A stretch of 64,000 bases of DNA from CBDFGE01 sp965247055 (GTDB lineage Bacteria; Chloroflexota; Dehalococcoidia; Lucifugimonadales; JAGWBF01): the NCBI GenBank assembly GCA_965247055.1, contig CBDFGE010000005.1, positions 186,001 to 250,000 on the forward strand. Direction: 5' to 3'. Shown one piece after another: positions 8,227 through 17,065 of the stretch. Position numbers and translations under genes: made by a program. Within the stretch, counting starts at the first letter, position 1. The number at the start of each line of letters is the position of its first letter. The notes beneath the pieces were generated by a model, which was not told where the DNA came from, did not search any database, and saw only the letters and a program-made list of their open reading frames with translations.

Positions 8227-9315
8227 ATGAGTCCAGATACTATAAAGGCTGGCGACGACTCGGGCAACGGCATGGTGGTGAAGTACGTCCCTGCCGACGG
8301 GCCCGTGGTGTACGGTATCGGCGTGCCCCAGGGATGGAGCACACCCCTCGGTCCGACCTGGTGCTACGTAGTCGAGGGGGACGTGCTGACGCTGATCGAT
8401 ACCGGGTGCCACGGCGGGGCGGGGTACCTGGAGGAGGGGCTGGAACATATCGGGTATTCCCTGGGCGCCGTTGGCCGGGTCGTCATCACCCACGGACACA
8501 TCGACCACGACGGGGGTTGCCTGGACGTCCTGGCCCGGAGCGGGGCGGAGCTGTGGGCCCACGAGGTCTACGGCAGCCTGGTGGGGGTTGGCCGTTCGAG
8601 CAGGGAGGTCGAGGTCCGCAAGAGGTTCAGCGGCTTTGTACCGCTGGAGGACGAGGTCCTGGTGCACCAGATAAAGAAGTACGAGGAGATGGGACGCCAG
8701 GTCAAAGTAACCAAACTGATCACCGACGGGCTTAGCTCCCAAGGGCTGAGATTCTATTACACTCCGGGCCACTCGCCCGACGAGCTCTGCATACTGTACC
8801 AGCGGGTGCTGTTCACGGGGGACCACATCCTCCCCGGGGTGACGCCCCATCCCAGCATCGGCCTCAGCTACAATAGCTTCCGGGACGCCCTGCCCGATGG
8901 ATATCGCACGGATAACGGGTACTTCGGGCTCAAGGTGTACCTGCGGTCCCTGAAAGCCGTCTCGGGGCTGGGGGAGGAAGTGACCGTGCTTCCCGCCCAC
9001 CGGGCATTCCACAAGGGGAAGTTCAACCTGGTGGGCCTCCACCGTGCCGGGGAGATCGTCGAACACCACCGGGAGCGCTGTGGGGACCTGATTGGGCTGC
9101 TGCGACAGGGGACCCTGGACCTGGAGACCATCACGAGGCGGCTCTTCTTCAGGCTCATGCTCGACGGGCGCAACTTCCACCTGGCCTTCACAGAGGTGAT
9201 AAGCCATGTGGAGCTGCTACAAGAGTCCGGTGACGTTGCCATGGTGGGTGATGGTGGGATGCTGGTGCAGTGGAATGGCACGGAGAACTATTCGCGGTTC
9301 ATCGACGAGCTATAG
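8227..9315 (+). CDS. metallo-beta-lactamase fold hydrolase
   Basis: MBL-fold hydrolase, 362 residues from the ATG at 8227. The metal motif THGHIDHDGG lies at about residues 88-97, and a later FTGDHILPG supplies the bridging Asp, so the binuclear site looks complete. The long C-terminal region resembles LACTB2/glyoxalase II-like proteins, where it covers the active site. The purine run GGAAAG touches the ATG, so the in-frame ATG at 8272 is an alternative start. The substrate is unknown; thioester or lactone hydrolysis is typical. Confidence 0.85.
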   Translation: MSPDTIKAGDDSGNGMVVKYVPADGPVVYGIGVPQGWSTPLGPTWCYVVEGDVLTLIDTGCHGGAGYLEEGLEHIGYSLGAVGRVVITHGHIDHDGGCLDVLARSGAELWAHEVYGSLVGVGRSSREVEVRKRFSGFVPLEDEVLVHQIKKYEEMGRQVKVTKLITDGLSSQGLRFYYTPGHSPDELCILYQRVLFTGDHILPGVTPHPSIGLSYNSFRDALPDGYRTDNGYFGLKVYLRSLKAVSGLGEEVTVLPAHRAFHKGKFNLVGLHRAGEIVEHHRERCGDLIGLLRQGTLDLETITRRLFFRLMLDGRNFHLAFTEVISHVELLQESGDVAMVGDGGMLVQWNGTENYSRFIDEL

Positions 9316-9393
9316 GCGGACGTATCTAGTCCTGGGTAATCAAGGAGGGTGGGATTCGGCGGCCCAGGGGTTCTCGCCCCGATAGAGCCTCAG

Positions 9394-9423
9394 TTGATGG
9401 CCGTTCCGTCCCGGTGGTACAAT
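9394..9423 (+). promoter_or_regulatory. sigma-70-like promoter for the OsmC selenoprotein gene
   Basis: TTGATG (9394-9399) and TACAAT (9418-9423) are separated by 18 bases, about 75 bases upstream of the OsmC start codon. Both hexamers match the consensus at four or five positions. Confidence 0.5.
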
Positions 9424-9496
9424 CCCTCCAATTGCCATTCGGTCGTGGGGCTCCGGGGACAGTCTGTCGGCCGGCTACGTTATCGGGAGGTGTGCC

Positions 9497-9946
9497 ATGG
9501 CGGACCGGATCAGAACGACCAGAGTGCGCTCCTACAGCAGTGGGACGCCCGGGCGGGCCCTGTGCAACGCCCGCAACCACCACTTCGTCGTGGACGACTA
9601 CCTGTACAACGGGGGCCCCGAGGAGGAGATCGGTGCCGGAGAGGCGTTTCTCTCGGGCATCGCGGCCTGCGCCGTCAACATGCTGGAAAGGCTGGCACGG
9701 GAGTCCCAGATGTCCCTGACGTGGACTGACGTGGCTGTGGAGGCGTCCAGGGACACCGAGGCCCCACCCGTCCACGAGAGCCTGTCGGTCTACGATGCCG
9801 TCGAACTCAGCTTCGACCTCACCGGGCCGGACGACGACCAGGCCCAGGAGCTGGTGGAGACCTACAAGCGGCGTTGACCGCTGTACGGTTCGGTCGCCGT
9901 GGCGACCCCCAGCGTTACCGTGAACGTGGTGGCCCGTCCGCGCTAG
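9497..9946 (+). CDS. OsmC family peroxidase, predicted selenoprotein (in-frame TGA)
   Basis: OsmC-like peroxiredoxin that would reduce organic hydroperoxides. The first active Cys is Cys58 in GIAACAVNM. The second conserved Cys, which begins the C-terminal CPxxGT-type motif, is replaced by TGA at 9875-9877, giving KRR-U-PLYGSVAVATPSVTVNVV. With read-through the protein is 149 residues, the family's normal length; stopping at TGA leaves 126 and removes the last strand. Cys58 and Sec127 closely match the Cys59/Cys125 spacing of E. coli OsmC. A SECIS-like hairpin follows. GGGAGG precedes the ATG. OsmC-like selenoproteins have been reported from ocean metagenomes. A Cys-to-stop mutation is the main alternative. 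Confidence 0.8.
9878..9907 (+). promoter_or_regulatory. SECIS-like hairpin of the OsmC gene
   Basis: Directly after the TGA, GGTCGC (9892-9897) pairs perfectly with GCGACC (9902-9907) around the loop CGTG. The loop begins 20 nt after the TGA and has G in its second position, matching the bacterial SECIS pattern (loop 16-37 nt away, G in the first two loop bases). Confidence 0.65.
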
Positions 9947-9969
9947 TGTTCGGACTCGGTTTTAGGTCC

Positions 9970-11084
9970 GTGGCCAGCGCTGTGGGAGCCCTTCGTGGCT
10001 GGACCCGCCTGCGGCAGCGGGTCGGGTGTCTGGCCCTTGCTGCGGCCACCCTCGTTGCGGCCTGTGGGGGCGGTGCCGGCCTTGAGGTGTCCGCTACCCC
10101 GACACCTCTTCCCACGACGCAGGCGCCGGCGCCTGCGACTCCCACCCCTACTCCACGGGCCGTCCCCACACCCCGGCTGGCCCCCACGCCGACGCCAACC
10201 CCAAGACCGGCAGCCCGGATGCCCAGACTCGACCCCTCGGCACCATCAGCACGGTGGCCGGGACCGGCGAGCTCGGCTTCGGGGGCGATGGTGGGCCTGC
10301 TACCAGCGCCCTGCTGCTCGACCCCAAGCGTGTGGCGGTGGACGGTCCTGGAAACCTGTTCATCGCCGACACTCGCAATAACCGCGTGCGCAGGGTGGAT
10401 GCCCTCACCGGAATAATAACCACCGTGGCCGGCAGTGGTAGGGCGGGCTCCGGTGGTGATGGTGGTCCTGCCACCAGCGCTTCCCTCTTCGAGCCCGAGG
10501 GCATGGCCGTGGACGCCGCCGGCAACCTGTTCATCGCCGACACAGATAACGGCATTCGCCGAGTGGATGCCGAGACCGGGTTCATAACCACCGTGGCCGG
10601 GAACGGGGAGTATGGCTACAGCGGCGACGGGGGCCCTGCTACCCGCGCCATGCTCATGCTGGCCGTAGGTGTGGCCCTCGACAGTGCAGGTAACCTGTTC
10701 TTCAGTGATCTGGACAACCATCGCGTGCGGCGGGTGGACGCCCGGACGGGCATCATCACCACCGTCGCGGGGACCGGGAGGTCCGGCTTCACCCCCGACG
10801 GTGCACCGGCCGCCGAGGCCATGCTTGATGGTCCCCATGGGCTTGGGGTGGACTCTGGAGGCAACCTGTTCATCGCCGACTGGGCCAACGACCGCATCCG
10901 CAGTGTGGACGCGGAGACTGGGGTCATTACCACCGTTGCCGGCGGGGGCCAAGACTTCAGCGGGGAGGGTCCTGCCGATAGCGTTGCCCTCTCGGGACCC
11001 TCGGGAGTGGCGGTGGACGCCATCGGCAACCTGTTTATCGCCGTCTGGGGCAATAACCGGGTCAGCGTGGTGAAGATGCCCTAG
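9970..11084 (+). pseudogene. NHL-repeat beta-propeller lipoprotein, signal peptide out of frame
   Basis: The 5' part encodes a lipoprotein signal (LALAAATLVAAC lipobox) and a Thr/Pro-rich linker from GTG 9970. The 3' part, in another frame through 11084, encodes about five NHL repeats, each with GNLFIAD-x-N-RVRRVDA-x-TG-ITTVAG. The frames must switch in the C-rich linker between about 10080 and 10240. The signal peptide is needed to place a propeller outside the cell, so this is one gene broken by an indel, a sequencing error or a programmed shift. It starts 23 bases after the read-through end of the OsmC gene. The propeller half itself is intact. Confidence 0.7.
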
Positions 11085-11096
11085 CAGCGGCCAAAA

Positions 11097-11120
11097 GCCG
11101 GGCGCCTGTGTGTGCCCGGC
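11097..11120. terminator. hairpin between convergent genes
   Basis: GCCGGGC and GCCCGGC form a perfect 7-bp stem around a 10-base loop, between the convergent NHL gene and alpha/beta hydrolase gene. There is no T-tract, so terminator function is only suggested by position. Confidence 0.4.
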
Positions 11121-11139
11121 GCCGTGGGGGTGGCGGTGC

Positions 11140-12015
11140 CTAGCTCCCGCCCCCACCCAGGAAGTCGAGGAGCTCTCGGTTTACCAGGTCCGGCGCCTCT
11201 GTCTGGAGGAAGTGGCCGTACTCCCCCAGGTTCTTCCAGCGCATATTTGGGAAAATCTTTCCCCAGGACTCTACGGTGTCGGTGCCCAGGGCCTCGGAGG
11301 TCCTCGCTCGCCGTGCCCCCAGCAGGTATAAGAAGGGAGTAGCCAGCACACGCTCCGCGTCCGCCCGCCAGTCGGGAGGGTCTTCGTAGGCGGCTGCGCG
11401 GTAGTAGCTGAAGCCACCCCTCAGGGCGCCGGGCTGGGAGTAGGCGCGCACGTATTCGGCTACCTCATCGTCGGTGAACAGGTACTTGTTTATGGACCAA
11501 TCCCTGAAGAAGTGGCGTAAGTACGCCTCCACGTTACCCTCCACCAGCCGTTCGGGTAGATCGGGCTGGGCGTGGAAGAGGGCATGCCATCGCTCGCGGG
11601 CTACCTGGGGCGGCTGGGGCCCCAGCTGCTCGATGGGCGGTGCGGCGTCCAGGAGGGCGAGGCGCTCCACCGCCTCTTCATGGTCGAGGGTGTAGCGGAA
11701 GCAGATCCTGGCGCCGATGTCATGGCCCACCAGGGCGACCTTCTGGTGTCCCAGGCTGCGCGCTAGCTCGTAGATGTCCGAGGCCGCGGTGCGGGTATCG
11801 TAGCCGGAAAGGGGCTTGTCCGAGTAGCCGAACCCCCTCATGTCGGGAACGATGACCTGGAAGCGCTCCCCCAGTACGGGAATCTGCCTGCGCCAGCTAT
11901 ACCAGAACTCGGGCCAGCCGTGGACCATGATGACAGGCGTTCCCTGACCGTGGATGACATAATGTATGTTTATCCCATTGACCCTGGCCGTCCGGTGGTC
12001 CCACTGGGTGCTCAT
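11140..12015 (-). CDS. alpha/beta hydrolase, epoxide hydrolase/haloacetate dehalogenase-like
   Basis: A 291-residue alpha/beta hydrolase. The oxyanion segment HGWPEFWYSWR (about residues 32-42), the nucleophile elbow GHDIGAR with Asp, and the C-terminal GHFLQ His are those of soluble epoxide hydrolases and fluoroacetate dehalogenases, which use an Asp nucleophile rather than Ser. A cap domain with Trp and Tyr residues sits between. The specific substrate cannot be fixed. The gene lies downstream of the amidase on the same strand. Confidence 0.85.
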   Translation of the reverse strand: MSTQWDHRTARVNGINIHYVIHGQGTPVIMVHGWPEFWYSWRRQIPVLGERFQVIVPDMRGFGYSDKPLSGYDTRTAASDIYELARSLGHQKVALVGHDIGARICFRYTLDHEEAVERLALLDAAPPIEQLGPQPPQVARERWHALFHAQPDLPERLVEGNVEAYLRHFFRDWSINKYLFTDDEVAEYVRAYSQPGALRGGFSYYRAAAYEDPPDWRADAERVLATPFLYLLGARRARTSEALGTDTVESWGKIFPNMRWKNLGEYGHFLQTEAPDLVNRELLDFLGGGGS

Positions 12016-12056
12016 AGAGAGGTCTCCTTTTATGGAGGTCGTCCCTCGACCGTAGC

Positions 12057-13493
12057 CTATGCCTTCCCCACCAACCCGGGCATATGTCCCCGGCCTGGGG
12101 CGACTTCCTCGTAGCCGCTGGCCACTCGGAGAAGCAGGGCCTCATCGAAGGGACGTCCGATGAGCTGAAGGCCGATGGGGAGCCCAGACTCTGTAAAGCC
12201 GCACCGCACCGACACTGCCGGCAGTCCGGTGGCGTTGCTGGGGCTCGTGTTCCTGCTTAACATCCCCGACCCAGGTCCCCTGATCCTGTAGTCGTGCCCT
12301 CCGAGGCTGAAATGGGTGGCGCCGATGGGGGGCGCTGCGACGGGGGCCGTCGGGGTCACCAGGAAGTCCACTTCCTCGAGGACCCGGGCGTAGTCTTCCT
12401 TTATCATGCGTTGCACTTTGAGGGCCTTTACATAGTCCCGTCCCAGGGTGAACTGGCCAGCCAGGGTCCGGTATCTCACGTCGGGGCCATAGTCCTGGCG
12501 CTGCCGGCTGATGTATGGCTCGTGGGTCACCAGGCTGTCCGTCATCATGATGATGCGCAGGGCCCCGGCGTACTTCATGCTGGGTATGGCCACATCCCTG
12601 CGCTCCACTCCCAGCTCCTGAAGGTCCTCGATGGCCCGTTGCACCGAGTCCCCCACCTCGGGATCGAGGATGTCGAAGTAGTGGTTGGTAGGGACCCCCA
12701 TCTTCAGTCCACGCAACCCTCTCTTCAGTCCGGCGGAGTAGTCGGGCACGGGGACTGGCACCGTGCTGGGGTCCAGGGGATCGTAGCCGGCGATGGCCTG
12801 GAGCATCAGGGCGCTGTCGCTGGCACACCGGGTCAGGGGGCCGATGTGGTCGCCGTTGAAGCTGGTCACCAGGAGCCCTCTCTGGCTTACTCGACCGTAG
12901 GTCTGCTTGAGCCCCACGACGCCGCAGAAGGACCCGGGCACACGTACCGATCCGCCCAGGTCGGTGCCCAGGGAAGCGTAAGTGACACATGCCGCCACGT
13001 TGGCGCCGCCTCCTCCGCTGGAGCCGCCCGGGACGCGGTCCAAAGCCCAAGGGTTGTGGACCGCCCCGTAGTGGGGGTTGTTGGAGGTCACCCCGGCGGC
13101 GAACTCCTCCAGGTTCTCCTTCCCCAGGATGATGGCCCCAGCCCGTTTGCAAAGGGCGACCACGTGGGCGTCCTCCTCGGGGACGTGCTGCGCGAACACC
13201 TTGGATGCCACCGTAGTGCGGATGCCGCCGGTGGCGATGTTGTCTTTGATGCCGATGGGGATGCCGTGGAGCGGGCCCCGGTACTCCCCCGTTGCCAGGG
13301 CCTCCTCCTGCTCTCTGGCGCTCTCCAGCGCCTGCTCGTGGAGTATCGTGATAAAGGAGTTCAGGGTGGGCTGGAGCCGGTCCGCCTGGGCCAGGGCCGC
13401 CTCCGTCACCTCCACGGGCGAGACCTCCCGCGCCCTGATCCTCAGCGCCAGCTCGGAGATGGTGAGCGTTGCCAGCTCTGGGCCCGCCGTCAG
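12057..13493 (-). CDS. amidase signature enzyme, probable CTG start
   Basis: Amidase signature hydrolase, 478 residues from a CTG at 13493. The Ser-cisSer-Lys triad is present: Lys in GIPIGIKDN, cis-Ser in GTDLGGSVR, and the Gly/Ser-rich VPGGSSGGGGANVAA loop. No ATG, GTG or TTG lies close enough upstream to include the conserved N-terminal helix TISELALRIR. The CTG overlaps the stop of the small upstream gene (CTGA) and has AGGAAGGGGG six bases before it. It probably hydrolyses an amide, as GatA, AtzE and related enzymes do, with the upstream small protein as partner. Confidence 0.8.
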   Translation of the reverse strand: MTAGPELATLTISELALRIRAREVSPVEVTEAALAQADRLQPTLNSFITILHEQALESAREQEEALATGEYRGPLHGIPIGIKDNIATGGIRTTVASKVFAQHVPEEDAHVVALCKRAGAIILGKENLEEFAAGVTSNNPHYGAVHNPWALDRVPGGSSGGGGANVAACVTYASLGTDLGGSVRVPGSFCGVVGLKQTYGRVSQRGLLVTSFNGDHIGPLTRCASDSALMLQAIAGYDPLDPSTVPVPVPDYSAGLKRGLRGLKMGVPTNHYFDILDPEVGDSVQRAIEDLQELGVERRDVAIPSMKYAGALRIIMMTDSLVTHEPYISRQRQDYGPDVRYRTLAGQFTLGRDYVKALKVQRMIKEDYARVLEEVDFLVTPTAPVAAPPIGATHFSLGGHDYRIRGPGSGMLSRNTSPSNATGLPAVSVRCGFTESGLPIGLQLIGRPFDEALLLRVASGYEEVAPGRGHMPGLVGKA

Positions 13494-13684
13494 GACTGGC
13501 CCCCTTCCTGAGCCCGGACGAGACGGGCCGACAACACGTCGGACAGGTCCAGCTCGCGGAGCCTCTCCAACTCTGCCATGTAGTTGTCCAGCTCCGGACG
13601 CATGATCTCCAGCTCCTCGTCGGAGAGCTCGATCCCGTGGTAATCGCGCACTATCGCTTTGAGGGTGCTGTTGGGAATGGCCAT
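13490..13684 (-). CDS. small amidase-partner protein (GatC/AtzG-like)
   Basis: A 64-residue helical protein (MAIPNSTLKAIVRDYHGIEL at its start) directly upstream of the amidase and overlapping it by four bases. Size, helical content and position resemble AtzG and GatC, small subunits that stabilise AtzE and GatA amidases. Sequence similarity is weak by eye. The second amidase in this window also has a small upstream gene, which strengthens the pairing. The start is ATG with a GGGAGG-like sequence upstream. Confidence 0.6.
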   Translation of the reverse strand: MAIPNSTLKAIVRDYHGIELSDEELEIMRPELDNYMAELERLRELDLSDVLSARLVRAQEGGQS

Positions 13685-13883
13685 CCCTTACCTCCCATCG
13701 GGTATCATCCGATGCAAGGAGTGTAGGGCAGGGTATCCCGGAAGTCAACGGAGCGTCGGAAGGGGTGGCCGGGGCCCGGCCGGGGTTGCCAGGGCGCCTC
13801 TGATAGGTTATTTTGTACCAGCGTAGAAGCCGTGGGCAAGGGGAGCGTTTAGCCCAAGTCTTTATGGGAGGTGAGTGCCAGAT

Positions 13884-14855
13884 ATGAAAGCGGCACAGCT
13901 AGTTGGACCCAAGCGGTTCGAGCTCATCGATGTGGAGACGCCCGCCCCGGTAGACGGGGAGTGCCTTATCAAGCTGCAGAGCCTGTCCATCTGTGGCAGT
14001 GACATAAGACACGGGTACGGACCTCTCCAACCGGAGGAGGAGTACCCGCTCGTATTCGGAAAGCCCTGCCACGAGTGTGCGGGTGTGGTGGTGGAGAGCC
14101 GCACCGACGAGTTCCAGGAGGGGCAGCGGGTCATCGTTCTCCCTACGAACCAGCAAGGTGGCCTCGTGGAGTACATCGCGTCGAAGCCGGGCCGTATGGC
14201 GCTTCTGCCCGACCACGGAGATCTGTCGGATTGGGTCATGTGCCAGCCCTCGGGCACCGTGCTATTCGCGGTGCAAAAGATGGGCAACGTGCTGGGAAAG
14301 AGCGTGCTCATCATGGGCCAGGGCGCCATCGGCCTCTCCTTTACGATGCTCCTGGCGAAGCTGGGGGCCCGCCAGGTGATCGCCGTGGACCTACTGGACT
14401 ACCGCCTGGAGTACGCCAGGGAGTTCGGGGCCACCCACACCGTCAACCCTAGCCAGGAGGACCTGGTGGAGGCGGTGCGAGAGATCACCCGCGGGGAGGA
14501 CCCCGACATCACCGTGGAGGCGGCCGGATACAACGACACCATGAACATGGCTTTCCGGCTGGTGAAGCTGTGGGGAACGGTGATCGTGTTCGGGATGCAG
14601 AGTAACCTTGTAAATCCAGTGGACACCCGGCTCTGGTTCGATAAGCAGCCCACCATAATCCCCACCAGCGGGGCCCGTAGCGGCGACCCCACCGCCCACA
14701 TCAGGACAATCGTGGATTTGAGGGAGCGTGGATGGGTGGACCCCGCCCGCATGGTGACCCACCGCATGGGCTTCAACGCCGCCGACGTGAGCCGGGCCTA
14801 CCAGATGTACGAGGAGCGCCTGGACAACGTTGTCAAGGTGGTGTTGACGGTCTAG
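13884..14855 (+). CDS. zinc-type alcohol/polyol dehydrogenase (MDR family)
   Basis: Medium-chain dehydrogenase/reductase, about 323 residues from ATG 13884 (GTG 13875 is a second option, three bases after GGGAGG). Catalytic zinc ligands are visible as Cys in ICGSD and His-Glu in GKPCHECAG. The Rossmann motif is GQGAIGLS. The four-Cys structural zinc lobe is absent, so this is a shorter-lobe member. It would oxidise an alcohol or polyol with NAD(P). A weak promoter (TTGCCA, 16 bases, TTATTT) lies at 13786-13813. Confidence 0.85.
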   Translation: MKAAQLVGPKRFELIDVETPAPVDGECLIKLQSLSICGSDIRHGYGPLQPEEEYPLVFGKPCHECAGVVVESRTDEFQEGQRVIVLPTNQQGGLVEYIASKPGRMALLPDHGDLSDWVMCQPSGTVLFAVQKMGNVLGKSVLIMGQGAIGLSFTMLLAKLGARQVIAVDLLDYRLEYAREFGATHTVNPSQEDLVEAVREITRGEDPDITVEAAGYNDTMNMAFRLVKLWGTVIVFGMQSNLVNPVDTRLWFDKQPTIIPTSGARSGDPTAHIRTIVDLRERGWVDPARMVTHRMGFNAADVSRAYQMYEERLDNVVKVVLTV

Positions 14856-14894
14856 CGGGCGACGCCCTGGGCCCTCGGTCCGAGCGCCCCCAGG

Positions 14895-15647
14895 TCAGTA
14901 CTTTTTCTCCCTGGCCTCCCACCTGGCCCGTAGGGTGATCCACAGGGAGATAAATATCAGGCGGATGTCCAACCAGAGGCTCTGGCTGGTGGCGTAGATG
15001 GCGTCGTATCGGTATTTCTGCTGCCTCGGTATGTCCCTGGGCGCGAATATCTGGGCGATGCCGGTAAGCCCCGGACGCAGCCTGGACCTGGCCTCGAATC
15101 CCGGGATGGCCTCGTCTGGCAGGTCTCCCTCTTCGTGCACCTGGGCCTCATCTATGGGGAGGGCCCTTGGCCCGACCCAGCTCATATCTCCCCGGGCTAT
15201 GTTCCAGAGCTGGGGCATCTCGTCCAGGCTGGTGGCCCTCAGCAGGCGTCCTACCCTCGTCACCCGGGGGTCGTGTTCCTGGGCTTGGATGTTGCCGAAC
15301 TTCTCGATGGCGTTGGGGACCATGGTACGAAACTTGTACACCCGTATGCGGGTCTTGTCCTTTCCCCCCCGGTCCTGCACGAACAGTATGGGGCCCCTGT
15401 CCTCCAGCTTTATGGCGACGGAGAACACCAGCCAGAGAGGTGAGGCGATTAACAGGCCGACAGCGGCCACGAATAGGTCAAAGGGCCTCTTGAGGAGCGA
15501 CTCCTTCGCCTGGGCCGCGTCGGGCTCCAGGGTGGCGCCAGCTCGATGGGCCCCGGCCGCCTTGCCGTACACCCAGGCCGGGGCCGCGAGGCTGGGCTGG
15601 GGCTGCGCCTGGTCTAGCTGGCCGTGGGCTGTCGTTTCTTCCCGCAT
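14895..15647 (-). CDS. polyprenyl-phosphate sugar-1-phosphate transferase
   Basis: Bacterial sugar transferase (WcaJ/RfbP C-terminal type), 250 residues. It would start an exopolysaccharide by moving a sugar-phosphate from a nucleotide sugar to undecaprenyl phosphate at the inner face of the membrane. One membrane segment (FDLFVAAVGLLIASPLWLVF) precedes the conserved VYKFRTM, DE-x-PQLWNI-x-GDMSWVGPRA and RPGLTGIAQ motifs. It lacks the multi-span N-terminal half of WbaP and has a Pro/Ala-rich soluble leader instead. GAGGAG precedes ATG 15647. It is the first step of the polysaccharide block that continues to 22195. Confidence 0.9.
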   Translation of the reverse strand: MREETTAHGQLDQAQPQPSLAAPAWVYGKAAGAHRAGATLEPDAAQAKESLLKRPFDLFVAAVGLLIASPLWLVFSVAIKLEDRGPILFVQDRGGKDKTRIRVYKFRTMVPNAIEKFGNIQAQEHDPRVTRVGRLLRATSLDEMPQLWNIARGDMSWVGPRALPIDEAQVHEEGDLPDEAIPGFEARSRLRPGLTGIAQIFAPRDIPRQQKYRYDAIYATSQSLWLDIRLIFISLWITLRARWEAREKKY

Positions 15648-15697
15648 GGGCGCTCCTCGTGGCAAATCTCGAATGGCACCACCCGTGTGCTACTCAC

Positions 15698-17065
15698 CTA
15701 GAGTCTAACCACCGTGGGCCTGGGCCCCAGGGACCGGGTGGCGTCCCTGGCGTCGATGACCAGCTTGCTCTTGCGAACTATGGTCTCCAGATCGTAGTAG
15801 CTGTGATCGACCAGGATGATGGTAGCGTCCTGGCGCTGAAGGGTCGCCTCCGACAGCTCTACACTCTTCAGGAGGCATCCCCCGAGGGATATCTCTGGTG
15901 CGTGCCGGTCGCTATACTCTATGGTGGCGTGCCTATTCTGGAGGAGCTCCGCCACCCGGAGAGCCGGAGAGTTACGACTGTCGCCGATGTCTCTCTTGAA
16001 GGTGACCCCCAGGAGCAGCAGCCGGGCGCCCTTCAGGGCCCTGCCGCGATCGCCCAGTATGTCAACGATCCGGGACACGGCGTAGTAGGGCATGTTGTCG
16101 TTGGTCCTTGCCGCCAGCTCTATGAAATTGACGTAGAAATCGTACTCTTTAGCCTTCCATGACAGGTAGAGGGGGTCCACCGGTATGCAGTGGCCGCCCA
16201 CGCCGATGCCCGGGTGGAAGGGCATGAACCCGAAGGGCTTGGTGCTGGCTGCGCGGACCACTTCCCAGATGTCGATGTCCATCCTGTGGCAGACCTGGCT
16301 CAGCTCGTTGACCAGGGCTATGTTGACGCTCCGGAAGATGTTCTCAAGAAGCTTGGTCATCTCAGCGATCTTAGGTGAGCTAACCTGAATCACCCGCTCC
16401 ACGATGCTGGACAAGAACTCGCTGGCCACCTCAGTGCAGCGAGGTGTCACCCCACCGACCACCTTTGGGATATTGTGGATGAAATACTCCGGGTTCCCGG
16501 GGTCTATGCGCTCGGGGGAGAAGGCCAGATAGAAGTCTCTGCCCGCCAGGCGGCCGGCCCTCTGAAGCTGGGGCAGGACCATCTCTTCGGTAGTCCCGGG
16601 GAAGGAGGTGCTCTGGAGGATTACCAGCTGCTCACCGTGCATGTTCTCCGCCAGGGATGATACAGTTTCGAGCAAGGGGCCCAGCTCCGGCTCCCTGTAC
16701 TTGCTCACCGGGGTGGGCACGCAGATGACGATGACATCCATGTCCGCCACAGCCGCGTAGTCGGTGGTGGCGGACACCTTTTGAGTCTCTACCAGGGGGG
16801 CGAGGACGTCGCTTGCCAAGTCGTCTATGTAGCTGTGGCCGGCGTTGACCTGGGCCACCCGCGCCGGGTCGATGTCGATCCCGGTTACCTGGAATCCGGC
16901 CGCGGCTGAGGCTGCCATGGTGGGCAGCCCCACGTAGCCGAGCCCTATGACACCCACCCCGGCCCTTCGATCCCTGATCCGCTCGGCCAGCGGGCTGGAA
17001 GGAGGGACTGCGTCGCCGCCCGGCGCCGGCCCGGCGGGCTGGAGGTCGTCGGCCCGATCTGTCAT
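15698..17065 (-). CDS. nucleotide-sugar 6-dehydrogenase (UDP-HexNAc/UDP-sugar type)
   Basis: UDP-sugar 6-dehydrogenase of the WecC/TviB/VipA type, 455 residues. It oxidises C6 of a nucleotide sugar to a uronic acid using two NAD. The N-terminal NAD site is GVIGLGYVGLPT (about residues 37-48). The catalytic Cys lies in GVGGHCIPVDP, and the C-terminal domain keeps VTFKRDIGDSRNSPAL. The first 30 residues are a variable Pro/Ala-rich leader. It overlaps the upstream epimerase gene by four bases (ATGA), so the two form an operon making a charged sugar. Confidence 0.9.
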   Translation of the reverse strand: MTDRADDLQPAGPAPGGDAVPPSSPLAERIRDRRAGVGVIGLGYVGLPTMAASAAAGFQVTGIDIDPARVAQVNAGHSYIDDLASDVLAPLVETQKVSATTDYAAVADMDVIVICVPTPVSKYREPELGPLLETVSSLAENMHGEQLVILQSTSFPGTTEEMVLPQLQRAGRLAGRDFYLAFSPERIDPGNPEYFIHNIPKVVGGVTPRCTEVASEFLSSIVERVIQVSSPKIAEMTKLLENIFRSVNIALVNELSQVCHRMDIDIWEVVRAASTKPFGFMPFHPGIGVGGHCIPVDPLYLSWKAKEYDFYVNFIELAARTNDNMPYYAVSRIVDILGDRGRALKGARLLLLGVTFKRDIGDSRNSPALRVAELLQNRHATIEYSDRHAPEISLGGCLLKSVELSEATLQRQDATIILVDHSYYDLETIVRKSKLVIDARDATRSLGPRPTVVRL

